Part shown: one piece after another, positions 24,447 through 32,846 of the stretch
Layout: the number at the start of each line of letters is the position of its first letter
Position numbering within the stretch: position 1 is the first letter of the stretch
Source: Streptomonospora mangrovi
Lineage (GTDB): Bacteria > Actinomycetota > Actinomycetes > Streptosporangiales > Streptosporangiaceae
NCBI RefSeq assembly: GCF_027604915.1
Contig: NZ_JAJAQC010000020.1
Location: 58,527-122,526, forward strand
DNA length: 64,000 bases
Direction: 5' to 3'
Made by a program: the position numbers and the translations under genes
Notes under the pieces: generated by a model
Databases searched by the model: none
What the model was told of the DNA's origin: nothing
What the model saw: the letters and a program-made list of their open reading frames with translations, nothing else

Positions 24447-25925
24447 TCAGCCGATGTCGGCCCAGCCCTTGGTCCGCTCCACCGCCGCGCGCCAGCGGCG
24501 GTGGGCGCCCTCGTGGCGCTCGCCCGGCTCGAACCGGCGGTCGAGGTTCCAGGTCTGGGTCAGCTCGTCGGTGGAGGACCACACCCCCGTGCCCAGGCCG
24601 GCCAGGAACGCCGCCCCCAGCGCGGTGGTCTCCTGCACCTGGGGCCGGGCCACGCTCACCTGGAGCTGGTCGGCCTGGATCTGGCACAGCAGGTTGTTGG
24701 CCGAGGCGCCGCCGTCGACCCGGAGTTCGGGCAGTTCGGTGCCCGAGGCGCGCGCCATGGCCTCGGCGACGTCGCGCACCTCGAAGGCGATGGCCTCCAG
24801 GGTGGCGCGGGCGATGTGGGCGCGGCCGGTGCCCCGGGTGATGCCGAAGATCGCGCCCCGGGCGTGGGGGTCCCAGTCGGGCGCGCCCAGGCCGGTGAGC
24901 GCCGGCACGAACACCACGCCGCCGGAGTCGCGGACGCTGGCGGCCAGGCCCTCGGTCTGGGCGGCGGTGTCGATGAGCCCCAGTCCGTCGCGCAGCCACT
25001 GCACGGCGGCGCCGGTGACGAAGATGGAGCCCTCCAGGGCGTACTCCAGGCGGCCGTCGGGGTGCTGCCAGAGCACGGTGCTCAGCAGGCCGTGCTCGGG
25101 CGCCACCGGCGACTCCCCGGTGTTGACGAGCACGAAGGACCCGGTGCCGTAGGTGCACTTGGAGGAACCGGGGGTGTAGCAGTTCTGGCCGAACATGGCC
25201 GCCTGCTGGTCGCCGGCGATGCCCGCCACGGGCAGGCGCAGGCCGAGGAACTCCTCGGGGTCGGTCTCGCCGACGGTGCCGTAGGAGGGCACGACCTCGG
25301 GCAGCGCCGAGACCGGGACCCCGAACAGCTCGCACATCTCCTCCGACCAGCGGCCCTCGTTGATGTCGTAGAGGAGGGTGCGCGAGGCGTTGGAGGCGTC
25401 GGTGACGTGGCGGGCGCCGCCGGTCATGCGGCTGATGATGTAGGAGTCGACGGTGCCGGCCACGGTGTCGCCCGACTCCACGCCGCTCCAGGCCCGCTTG
25501 TCGTTGCGGCTCATCCAGGTGAGCTTGGTGGCGGTGAAGTAGGGGTCCAGGCGCAGCCCGGTGACCTGGGTCACGCGCTCCTCGTGGCCGGCATCGCGCA
25601 GCTCCGAGCAGATCCCGGCGGTGCGGCGGTCCTGCCACACGATGGCTCTGCGCGGCGCGCCGCCGCGCTTGCGGCTCCACAGCACGGCGGTCTCGCGCTG
25701 GTTGGTGATGCCGATGCAGGTGGGCGCGGTCTCGGTGCCGTCCAGCGCGGTCTGGCACGCCGAAAGGGTGGCCTGCCAGATCTCCTCGGGTACGTGCTCG
25801 ACCCACCCCGACTCGGGATAATGCTGAGCGAACTCCTGGTAACCCCGGGCGAGAACGGCGCCGTTCTCATCCACGATGAGGGCGGTGACACCGGTTGTTC
25901 CGGCGTCGATCGCGAGGACGGTCAT
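24447..25925 (-). CDS. glpK: Glycerol kinase
   Basis: Phosphorylates glycerol to glycerol-3-phosphate with ATP. The 492-residue FGGY-family protein shows AIDAGTTGVTALI at the start, GITNQRETAVLWSRK, IVWQDRRT near residue 95, the glycerol-contacting GDQQAAMFGQ region and the second FGGY signature GAVQWLRDGL to DGGASANNLLCQ. No glpF or glpD is next to it, unlike the Streptomyces gyl operon. A DasR-type palindrome lies 29-42 bases upstream of the start, where it would overlap the promoter, so amino-sugar or related signals may control it. Confidence 0.95.
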   Translation of the reverse strand: MTVLAIDAGTTGVTALIVDENGAVLARGYQEFAQHYPESGWVEHVPEEIWQATLSACQTALDGTETAPTCIGITNQRETAVLWSRKRGGAPRRAIVWQDRRTAGICSELRDAGHEERVTQVTGLRLDPYFTATKLTWMSRNDKRAWSGVESGDTVAGTVDSYIISRMTGGARHVTDASNASRTLLYDINEGRWSEEMCELFGVPVSALPEVVPSYGTVGETDPEEFLGLRLPVAGIAGDQQAAMFGQNCYTPGSSKCTYGTGSFVLVNTGESPVAPEHGLLSTVLWQHPDGRLEYALEGSIFVTGAAVQWLRDGLGLIDTAAQTEGLAASVRDSGGVVFVPALTGLGAPDWDPHARGAIFGITRGTGRAHIARATLEAIAFEVRDVAEAMARASGTELPELRVDGGASANNLLCQIQADQLQVSVARPQVQETTALGAAFLAGLGTGVWSSTDELTQTWNLDRRFEPGERHEGAHRRWRAAVERTKGWADIG

Positions 25926-25953
25926 GGGTTGGCCTCCAGCACGTTGGACGACT

Positions 25954-25967
25954 ATGGTCTAGACCAT
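25954..25967. promoter_or_regulatory. DasR-type (dre-like) operator between glpK and pfkA
   Basis: ATGGTCTAGACCAT is a perfect 14-bp palindrome whose 12-bp core TGGTCTAGACCA equals the core of the Streptomyces DasR responsive element ACTGGTCTAGACCAGT. It lies 29-42 bases upstream of glpK and about 230 bases upstream of pfkA. A GntR/HutC-family regulator outside the window is the likely partner. Confidence 0.75.
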
Positions 25968-26193
25968 GCGGACGGTGTGAGCGGACGGCACCGGCCCCCG
26001 CTCCCAGACATCACCCGAGGGGTCTACCCGGGGGTGCGGGGCTTGCAACGCGCGCCGGACGCCATCCGTGACACCGGTCACATTCTCGCTGCCGTGCCGG
26101 CGGCGGGCGACCCCGGGGTCCGCAACGCCTGGAGGGCGCCCCGCGCCGGCCATGGCAGTCAGGGTTTCGTCATTGGATTCGAGGAGTACGCGC

Positions 26194-27219
26194 ATGCGAG
26201 TCGGGGTGCTGACCGGCGGCGGTGACTGCCCGGGGCTGAACGCGGTGATCCGCGCGGTCGTCCGCAAGGGGATCAAGGACTACGGCTACGAGTTCGTGGG
26301 GTTCCGCGACGGCTGGCGCGGCCCGCTTGAGGGCGACACCATGCCCCTGGACCGCGCGGCCGTCAGCGGGATCCTCCCGCGCGGCGGCACGATCCTGGGC
26401 TCCTCCCGCACCAACCTCATGAAGATCGACGGCGGGGTGGAGCGGGTCAAGGCCAACATGGCCGAGCTGGGCATCGACGCGCTGGTGGCCATCGGCGGCG
26501 AGGACACCCTGGGCGTGGCCACCCAGCTCACCGACCGCGGCGTCAGCGTCGTGGGCGTGCCCAAGACCATCGACAACGACCTCAACGCCACCGACTTCAC
26601 CTTCGGCTTCGACACCGCCGTCAACATCGCCACCGAGGCGATCGACCGGCTGCACACCACCGCGGAGTCCCACCACCGCGCGCTGGTCGTGGAGGTCATG
26701 GGCCGCCACGCCGGGTGGATCGCCCTGCACTCGGGCATGGCCGCCGGCGCCAACGTCATCCTCATCCCCGAGCGGCCCTTCGACATCGACGAGGTCGTGG
26801 CGCACGTCGAGAGCCGCTTCAAGACCAACTACGCGCCCATCATCGTCGTCGCCGAGGGCGCCCACCCCAAGGACGGCCAGATGGAGCTGTCCACCGGCGA
26901 GAAGGACGCCTTCGGCCACGTCCGCCTGGGCGGCATCGGCCAGCGCCTGGCCGACGAGATCGAGTCGCGCACCGGCAAGGAGGCCCGCTCGGTCGTGCTG
27001 GGCCACGTGCAGCGCGGCGGCACCCCCTCGGCGTTCGACCGCGTCCTGGCCACCCGCCTGGGCGTCAACGCCATCGACGCCGTCCACGACGGCGACTTCG
27101 GCAAGATGGTCGCCCTCCAGGGCACCGACATCGTGCGGGTGGACCTCTCGGCGGCCACCGAGAAGCTGAAGACCGTCCCCACCGAGCGCTACGAGGAGGC
27201 CGAGGTCTTCTTCGGCTGA
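26194..27219 (+). CDS. pfkA: 6-phosphofructokinase, probably pyrophosphate-dependent
   Basis: Phosphorylates fructose-6-phosphate. The 341-residue protein has GGGDCPGLNAVIRAVV at residues 8-23 and the catalytic PKTIDNDL at 123-130. Residue 104 is Asp (IGGEDTLG) and 124 is Lys (VPKTID); ATP enzymes have Gly at 104, while the PPi enzyme of Amycolatopsis has Asp at the equivalent site. Lys124 alone is not decisive. I infer PPi use. The ATG at 26194 has GAGGAG eight bases upstream; a longer open frame upstream lacks homology. Divergent from glpK across 268 bases that hold the dre-like site and GTGACaccgGTCAC (26068-26081). Confidence 0.93.
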   Translation: MRVGVLTGGGDCPGLNAVIRAVVRKGIKDYGYEFVGFRDGWRGPLEGDTMPLDRAAVSGILPRGGTILGSSRTNLMKIDGGVERVKANMAELGIDALVAIGGEDTLGVATQLTDRGVSVVGVPKTIDNDLNATDFTFGFDTAVNIATEAIDRLHTTAESHHRALVVEVMGRHAGWIALHSGMAAGANVILIPERPFDIDEVVAHVESRFKTNYAPIIVVAEGAHPKDGQMELSTGEKDAFGHVRLGGIGQRLADEIESRTGKEARSVVLGHVQRGGTPSAFDRVLATRLGVNAIDAVHDGDFGKMVALQGTDIVRVDLSAATEKLKTVPTERYEEAEVFFG

Positions 27220-27474
27220 CCGGCGCCGCGCGGCCCGGCCGCGCACAGCCCCGCACCGCCGCGGCGGCGCGCGGGGCCCCCCCGCGCGCCGCCGCGCCCG
27301 GGGGCGGCCCCTCCGGAGTCCCGGCCGCCGGAAGCGGGAATCCGGTTGTCCCGACCGGTCGTTGGGATGTTCGATACTGGGATATCACCCGCAGGCGCCG
27401 GGCGCGGCCCCCTCCGCGGCCGCCCGCGCGCCTCCGGGCACCACGCACGCGAACGAACCGTTGGAGCCGCCGCC

Positions 27475-28752
27475 ATGGCCGTCATGTCCGAGCCCGAGGC
27501 CGTCGACGGGCGCGAGGCCGCCGAAGCCGCCGTCCAACTGCGGTCCGCCTCCGGACCGCACGAGCTGTGCGTGCTGATGAAACTCGGCGAGATCGTGCTC
27601 AAGGGCAGCAACCGCCGCCTGTTCGAGCGCCGGCTGCACAACAACATCCGCGCCTCGGCGCGCGGTCTGGGCGAGATCAAGCTGACCCAGCGCGGCGCCG
27701 GCGTGATCATCGTCCGCATGCCCGGCGGCTCCGACCTGGAGGTCGCCGAGCTGGCCGAGCGCATGCGCAACGTGATGGGCGTGGTGTGGGTGCACCTGGT
27801 GCGCCGGGTGCCCAAGGATCTCGACACCGTGACCGCCACCGCCGTGGCGGCCCTGGCCGACCGCACCGGCACCTTCGCGGTCAAGGCGCGCCGCCGCGAC
27901 AAGCGGTTCCCGCTGACCTCCTCCGAGATCGCCCGGCACGTGGGCGCCGCCGTGCAGGCGGCCCACGGCCTGCCGGTCGACCTCAAGCGGCCGGCCAACA
28001 CGGTCGCCATCGAGGTCGACAAGGACGAGGTGTTCGTCTTCACCGACGGCATCCCCGGTCAGGGCGGGCTGCCGGTGGGCATGAGCGGGCGCGCGCTGGT
28101 GCTGCTGTCGGGCGGCATCGACTCCCCCGTCGCCGCGCACCGGATGATGCGCCGCGGCCTCAAGGTCGACTTCCTGCACTTCTCCGGCATGCCGTTCACC
28201 GGCCCGGAGTCCATCTACAAGGCCTACAGCCTGGTGCGCCAGCTCGACCGCTTCCAGGTGGGTTCGCGGCTGTTCGTGGTGCCCTTCGGCAAGGCCCAGC
28301 AGCAGCTCAAGAGTTCGGGCGTGGAGCGGTTGCAGATCGTGGCGCAGCGGCGGCTGATGCTCAAGACCGCCGAGGCGCTGGCCGACGACCTCGGCGCCGA
28401 GGCGCTGGTCACCGGCGACGCGCTGGGCCAGGTCTCCAGCCAGACCATGACCAACCTGACCGCCCTGGACGACGCCGTCGACCTGCCGATCCTGCGCCCG
28501 CTGATCGGCATGGACAAGACCGAGATCATGGACCAGGCGCGGCGGATCGGCACGCTGACGATCTCCGAGCTGCCCGACGAGGACTGCTGCACGCTGCTGA
28601 CCCCCCGCCAGGTCGAGACCGCCGCCAAGATCCCCGACCTGCGCCAGATCGAGAAGCGGCTGGACGCCGAGGAGCTGGCCGAGCACCTGGTCACCACGGC
28701 GCAACTGCACCGGCCCAGCTTCCTGGGCGACTCCGCGCCCGCCAAGGTCTGA
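27475..28752 (+). CDS. thiI: tRNA uracil 4-sulfurtransferase ThiI
   Basis: Makes 4-thiouridine at tRNA position 8 and, in some species, helps thiazole synthesis. The 425-residue protein has an N-terminal ferredoxin-like/THUMP region (LMKLGEIVLKGSNRRLFE near residue 35) and a PP-loop ATPase with LVLLSGGIDSPVAAHRM near residue 205. It lacks the C-terminal rhodanese domain of E. coli ThiI, so another sulfur donor must be used. ATG 27475 has GGAG nine bases upstream; MSEPEAVD at 27484 is an alternative start. Convergent with aroF across a strong terminator. Confidence 0.92.
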   Translation: MAVMSEPEAVDGREAAEAAVQLRSASGPHELCVLMKLGEIVLKGSNRRLFERRLHNNIRASARGLGEIKLTQRGAGVIIVRMPGGSDLEVAELAERMRNVMGVVWVHLVRRVPKDLDTVTATAVAALADRTGTFAVKARRRDKRFPLTSSEIARHVGAAVQAAHGLPVDLKRPANTVAIEVDKDEVFVFTDGIPGQGGLPVGMSGRALVLLSGGIDSPVAAHRMMRRGLKVDFLHFSGMPFTGPESIYKAYSLVRQLDRFQVGSRLFVVPFGKAQQQLKSSGVERLQIVAQRRLMLKTAEALADDLGAEALVTGDALGQVSSQTMTNLTALDDAVDLPILRPLIGMDKTEIMDQARRIGTLTISELPDEDCCTLLTPRQVETAAKIPDLRQIEKRLDAEELAEHLVTTAQLHRPSFLGDSAPAKV

Positions 28753-28801
28753 AGGCGCTCGCGGCGCCAAGGCCGCATCGGGGGGCGCCGCGCCGCCGCG
28801 C

Positions 28802-28840
28802 ACGGCGGCCCCGGTTCCGGGCCGGAACCGGGGCCGCCGT
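28802..28840. terminator. Bidirectional terminator between thiI and aroF
   Basis: Perfect 17-bp stem ACGGCGGCCCCGGTTCC / GGAACCGGGGCCGCCGT with a five-base loop between convergent genes. Confidence 0.85.
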
Positions 28841-28878
28841 CGTGTGCCACGTGCGAAGGGACAGCCCAAGCGACGCCG

Positions 28879-29937
28879 TCAGACCCCGGCCGGCTCCGGC
28901 CGGGCGGCGGGCGACGGCGCGGGCGTGAGGGTGCGGCCCAGCAGCGCGGGCAGCGTGGCGGCGATGTCGGCCAGCTCGGGGATGTCGGAGTCCACCAGCG
29001 CCTGCGGGCCGTCGCACAGCGCGGTCTCGGGGTGGGGGTGGACGTCGACGATGATGCCGTCGGCCCCCACCGCGATGGCGGCCCGCGACAGCGGCAGCAC
29101 CAGTTCGCGCTTGCCGCCCGAGTGCGAGGGGTCCACGATCACCGGCAGGTGGGACAGCCGCTGGGCGACCGGCACCGCGCTGATGTCCAGGGTGTTGCGG
29201 GTGGCCTTCTCGAAGGTGCGGATGCCGCGCTCGCACAGCACGATGTCGAGGTTGCCGCGCTGGGCGATGTACTCGGCGGCCATCAGCCACTCCTCGATGG
29301 TGGCGTTCATGCCGCGCTTGAGCATGACCGGGCGGCCCGCCTCTCCGGCCGCCTGGAGCAGCGCGAAGTTCTGCATGTTGCGGGTGCCGATCTGGAGCAT
29401 GTCGGCGTAGCCGGCGACCAGCTCGACGTCGGCGGCGTCGACCACCTCGGTGACGATCGGCAGGCCGGTCTCGGCGCGCACGTCGGCGAGGATCTTCAGG
29501 CCGGTCTCGCCCAGCCCCTGGAAGGCGTAGGGGGAGGTGCGGGGCTTGTAGGCGCCGCCGCGCAGCAGCGCCGCGCCGGCGGCCTTGGCCATCTGGGCCG
29601 CCCGCAGGGTCTGGTCGGGGGTCTCGACCGCGCACGGCCCGGCGATGACGGTCATGTGGTCGCCGCCGATGGGCACCCCGGCCACCCGCACGGTGGAGCG
29701 GGTGGGGTGGTTCTCGCTGCTCACCAGCTTGTAGGGGACGCTGATGCGCAGGACGTCGCTGACACCGGGCATGGCACGCAGGTCCAGGGTCTCGAACTGC
29801 GCCACGTCGCCGACCAGGCCGATGATGGTGCGGCTCACGCCGCGCGTGACGTAGGCCTCGCCTCCCGCGCTCGTCACGAGGGCGACGAGGTTGTCGATAT
29901 GTTCGGGTGTTGCTCCTGGTCCCATGACGATGACCAT
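28879..29937 (-). CDS. aroF: 3-deoxy-7-phosphoheptulonate (DAHP) synthase, type I beta
   Basis: First step of the shikimate pathway: PEP plus erythrose-4-phosphate. The 352-residue protein has an N-terminal ferredoxin-like regulatory domain (MVIVMGPGATPEHIDNLV, residues 1-70), as in the allosteric Thermotoga enzyme, then the barrel with VIAGPCAVET near residue 98, LLRGGAYKPRTSPYAFQG, QIGTRNMQNF, LKRGM and VIVDPSHSGGKR. ATG 29937 has AAGGGA seven bases upstream. Upstream, 30041-30164, is a leader peptide rich in aromatic codons followed by a terminator: transcription attenuation. Actinobacteria more often have type II DAHP synthase, and M. tuberculosis carries aroG in this neighbourhood. Confidence 0.93.
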   Translation of the reverse strand: MVIVMGPGATPEHIDNLVALVTSAGGEAYVTRGVSRTIIGLVGDVAQFETLDLRAMPGVSDVLRISVPYKLVSSENHPTRSTVRVAGVPIGGDHMTVIAGPCAVETPDQTLRAAQMAKAAGAALLRGGAYKPRTSPYAFQGLGETGLKILADVRAETGLPIVTEVVDAADVELVAGYADMLQIGTRNMQNFALLQAAGEAGRPVMLKRGMNATIEEWLMAAEYIAQRGNLDIVLCERGIRTFEKATRNTLDISAVPVAQRLSHLPVIVDPSHSGGKRELVLPLSRAAIAVGADGIIVDVHPHPETALCDGPQALVDSDIPELADIAATLPALLGRTLTPAPSPAARPEPAGV

Positions 29938-30040
29938 GGTGGTTGTCCCTTCGGCGTCGTGTGCGTCCGTGGCCGGACGTGGCTGTCGTGCTCGGGCGCA
30001 CCGGGTGCGGTCCGGGACCGGACCGGCCCGTGAGACGCGA

Positions 30041-30075
30041 AAGAGCCCCGGGCCGGTGACCGGCCCGGGGCTCTT
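30041..30075 (-). terminator. Attenuator terminator upstream of aroF
   Basis: AAGAGCCCCGGGCCGGT (30041-30057) pairs with its complement at 30059-30075; read on the minus strand the stem is followed by TTTCG. It lies 14 bases after the leader peptide stop and about 100 bases before aroF. Its GGGCCGGT segment can instead pair with ACCGGCCC in the leader peptide codons (30126-30133), giving an antiterminator. Confidence 0.8.
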
Positions 30076-30089
30076 CGATGTCGTCCGTG

Positions 30090-30164
30090 TCAGCGCAGCG
30101 CTTGGCGGGCGACCGTCCTAGCCGTGGGCCGGTAGCCATAAAAGCGCCAAAAGCTGAGCTGCAT
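30090..30164 (-). CDS. Aromatic leader peptide of the aroF attenuator
   Basis: A 24-codon open frame, M-Q-L-S-F-W-R-F-Y-G-Y-R-P-T-A-R followed by eight residues (TVARQALR) and TGA. Five of seven codons in positions 5-11 are Phe, Trp, Phe, Tyr, Tyr, covering all three products of the pathway. The minus-strand TATAGT (30172-30177) ends seven bases before the ATG, so the transcript starts at or next to it. Stalling on F/W codons would leave the ACCGGCCC segment free to pair with the terminator arm and allow read-through into aroF. Confidence 0.8.
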   Translation of the reverse strand: MQLSFWRFYGYRPTARTVARQALR

Positions 30165-30273
30165 GGAAGCGACTATAGCGCACCACGGTGAGGGGCCGGG
30201 CAGCTGAGGGGGCGGGTGGAGGGCCGGGACGGCCCTGGCAGGATGTGAGGGAGAGCGCACCGAGGAGAGCCGA

Positions 30274-30876
30274 TTGTCGGAACAGCCGCTGCCGCCGGGG
30301 CAGTACGTACCGCGCGAATGGCCCGCCCTGCACTACGGGCCCGTGCCGCGCTTCCGGCCCGAGCGGTGGGACCTGCGCGTCTACGGGTTCACCGAGAACC
30401 TGGGCGAGTACCGGTGGACCTGGCCGGAGTTCGACGCGCTGCCGCGCGTGGACAGCGTCTCGGACTTCCACTGCGTGACCAGGTTCACCATGCCCGAGGT
30501 CCCCTGGAGCGGGGTCTCCACCCGGACCCTGGTGGAGCTGGCGCCGCCGGCGCCCTCGGTCACCCACGTGCTGGTGTGGGCGGAGTACGGCTACAGCGCC
30601 AACATGCGCATCGGCGACTTCCTGGCGGCCGGGGTGCTGCTGGCCACCCACCGGGCGGGCGCGCGCCTGGCGCCCGAGCACGGCCACCCGGTGCGGCTGG
30701 TGGTGCCCCACCTCTACGGGTGGAAGAGCGTGAAGTGGGTGCGGGCGGTGGAGTACCTGACCGCCGACCGGCGCGGATTCTGGGAGGAGCGCGGCTACCA
30801 CAACCTGGCCGACCCCTGGAAGGAGCAGCGCTACTCCTACCAGGAGGAACCCGGCGACGGACCGCCGCTGGTGTGA
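30274..30876 (+). CDS. Sulfite oxidase-like molybdopterin oxidoreductase
   Basis: Small protein (200 residues) carrying only the oxidoreductase molybdopterin-binding domain of the sulfite oxidase/MsrP superfamily. The Mo-ligating Cys is in SDFHCVTRF near residue 68, followed by PWSGVSTRTL and the pterin-contacting LVVPHLYGWKSVKWV near residue 145. No signal peptide is visible, so it probably acts in the cytoplasm; substrate unknown. TTG start at 30274 with GAGGAG seven bases upstream. Divergent from the aroF leader across about 110 bases. Confidence 0.87.
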   Translation: MSEQPLPPGQYVPREWPALHYGPVPRFRPERWDLRVYGFTENLGEYRWTWPEFDALPRVDSVSDFHCVTRFTMPEVPWSGVSTRTLVELAPPAPSVTHVLVWAEYGYSANMRIGDFLAAGVLLATHRAGARLAPEHGHPVRLVVPHLYGWKSVKWVRAVEYLTADRRGFWEERGYHNLADPWKEQRYSYQEEPGDGPPLV

Positions 30877-31025
30877 TGGCGTGACGGTATGACCGGGCGG
30901 ATGGCGGCGGCCGGACGGTGATGCCGGACCCGGTGGTCGGACACGGCCCGGCGGTGGAACACCGCCGGCGGCCGGACCCGACCTGGTGACCCGGCGCGAC
31001 CTGGTGACCGGGTCGGTGCGGCACC

Positions 31026-32681
31026 TCAGGCAGCGGGGCCGAACCAGCGGGCCAGCGCCGCCCGCAGCTCGCCGAGGTCGCGCTCGGCGGGCCGCTCTGC
31101 CGAGGACGCCCAGGCGGTGTAGCAGTCGGGGCGCAGCAGCAGCGCGCGGGCCGGCGCCTCGCCGACGGGGCGGGCGGAGACCGCGTGCACTCGGTCCGCC
31201 CAGTCCCCGGCCTGGGCGGCGAACGCCCCCGTGCCGGTGAGGTCCAGCAGCAGCGGGCGGGCGTCGGGGGTCAGGTTGTCCAGGGCGCGGGTCGGGCCGC
31301 CGTCGACCGGCTCCAGCACGAGGTCCGGCGCCCAGCGCCCCACGAGCGGGTGGGGGTCGGGCGAGTCCGTACCCATGTCGTAGCGGACGTCGGCCCCGGC
31401 CATGGTGTCGGCGACGTGCTGGACGACGGCGGGCAGGCGCAGCAGCTCGGCGAACAGGCGGCGCAGGGCGGTGGTGTCCGGGCCGGGGGCGGTCAGGGCG
31501 GACTGCGCCTGGGTCTGCATGGTCACCCGCTCGGCGACCGGGCGGCGCTCGGCCTCGTAGGTGTCCAGCAGACCGGGGGCGGCGCGGCCCCGTACCTGGG
31601 CGGCCAGCTTCCAGCCGAGGTTGACGGCGTCCTGCAACCCCAGGTTGAGGCCGGGGCCGCCCATGGCGGAGTGCACGTGAGCGGCGTCGCCGACCAGCAG
31701 GACGCGGCCCGCGCGGAACCGGTCGGCCAGGCGGGTGTTGCCGCCCGCGATGCGGCGGAGCACGTGCGGCCCGGGACCGGCCGGGGGCGCGAGCGGCACG
31801 TCGGCGCCCAGGACGCGGCGCACGCTGTCGCGGACCTCGGCCAGGGTGGGCACCTCGTCGGTCGAGGGCGCGGGGGCGCCGCCGGGCTCGATCCACTCGG
31901 TGACGCTGAGCAGCGGGGCCTCGGGGGTGAACGGGGCGAAGGCGATGAGCCCGTGGTCGGTCCGGTGGTGGGCGAAGGCCGGGACCGTGCCGTGACCGGG
32001 GACGCCCAGCCCGCCGGTCGCGGGGTCCACGAGCGCGGCCGGGACGCTGACGTGGGCGGTCAGGGTGACGGTGTTGTCGCGGGTGACGCCGGGGAAGCCG
32101 ATGCCGCTGAGCTTGCGGACGGCACTGCGGCCGCCGTCGGCGCCGACCAGGTAGCGGGCGCGCAGCTCGTAGCCGCCGCGGGGGTGGTCGGCGGCCTCGA
32201 CGGTGACGGTGACGCCGCCGGGGTCGGTGGCGGGGCCGCTGCCGGGACCGGTGGCGGGGTCGGCGTCCTGGGACAGGGCGGTGAGGGCGTGGCCCCAGCG
32301 GATCTCCACGCCGAGTTCGGCGGCCCGCTCGGCGAGCACGGCCTCGACGCGCCGCTGGGGCACGGGCAGGAGGTGCAGGGGGTTGTCGGCGGCCAGGCGC
32401 AGGTCCAGCGGAAGCGCGCCGAAGACGTACCTGTCGGTGGGGAGGGGCGGCTCGGTGTCGCCGGTCAGGCGTCGGCCCAGGCCCCGGCGGTGCATCAGCG
32501 GCACCACCCGGCCCACGAGCCCGTTGGCCCGGTTGTCGGCCGTGGGGCCGGTGCGCTTCTCCAGCACGACGGGGCGCACCCCGGCCAGGGCGAGTTCGCA
32601 CGCGAGCATCAGTCCGTTGGGCCCGGCCCCGGCGATGACGACATGGGTGGTGGGCGTGGTGGCGGGTGTGGAAGCGGACAT
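31026..32681 (-). CDS. FAD-dependent aromatic monooxygenase (PheA/TfdB family)
   Basis: Group A flavoprotein hydroxylase, 551 residues. It has the N-terminal dinucleotide motif VVIAGAGPNGLMLACELALAG, given as location at residues 14-34, the DG motif YLVGADGGRSAVRK near residue 175, and the GD motif VLLVGDAAHVHSAMGGPGLNLG near residue 300. The C-terminal thioredoxin-like domain (RALLLRPDCYTAW) is typical of phenol hydroxylases, tetracycline-inactivating enzymes and polyketide oxygenases. Substrate unknown. GGAGG lies eight bases before ATG 32681. A TetR gene sits 165 bases upstream on the same strand, and no biosynthetic genes are near, so a detoxifying role is the simpler guess. Confidence 0.88.
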   Translation of the reverse strand: MSASTPATTPTTHVVIAGAGPNGLMLACELALAGVRPVVLEKRTGPTADNRANGLVGRVVPLMHRRGLGRRLTGDTEPPLPTDRYVFGALPLDLRLAADNPLHLLPVPQRRVEAVLAERAAELGVEIRWGHALTALSQDADPATGPGSGPATDPGGVTVTVEAADHPRGGYELRARYLVGADGGRSAVRKLSGIGFPGVTRDNTVTLTAHVSVPAALVDPATGGLGVPGHGTVPAFAHHRTDHGLIAFAPFTPEAPLLSVTEWIEPGGAPAPSTDEVPTLAEVRDSVRRVLGADVPLAPPAGPGPHVLRRIAGGNTRLADRFRAGRVLLVGDAAHVHSAMGGPGLNLGLQDAVNLGWKLAAQVRGRAAPGLLDTYEAERRPVAERVTMQTQAQSALTAPGPDTTALRRLFAELLRLPAVVQHVADTMAGADVRYDMGTDSPDPHPLVGRWAPDLVLEPVDGGPTRALDNLTPDARPLLLDLTGTGAFAAQAGDWADRVHAVSARPVGEAPARALLLRPDCYTAWASSAERPAERDLGELRAALARWFGPAA

Positions 32682-32846
32682 GCGTCGGTCCTCCTGGGAC
32701 TCGGGCGGATTTCGGGCATGGCGGACGGCGCCCCGGCGCTGCCGGGGCGGTGGAGGGTGACGGGGTTACGGGGAAGGGTGATCTGCGCGGAGCCGGTCGA
32801 GGGCGGGGGCCGGACTGCGGGAGGAGTCAGGGAGGGGCAGGACAGG

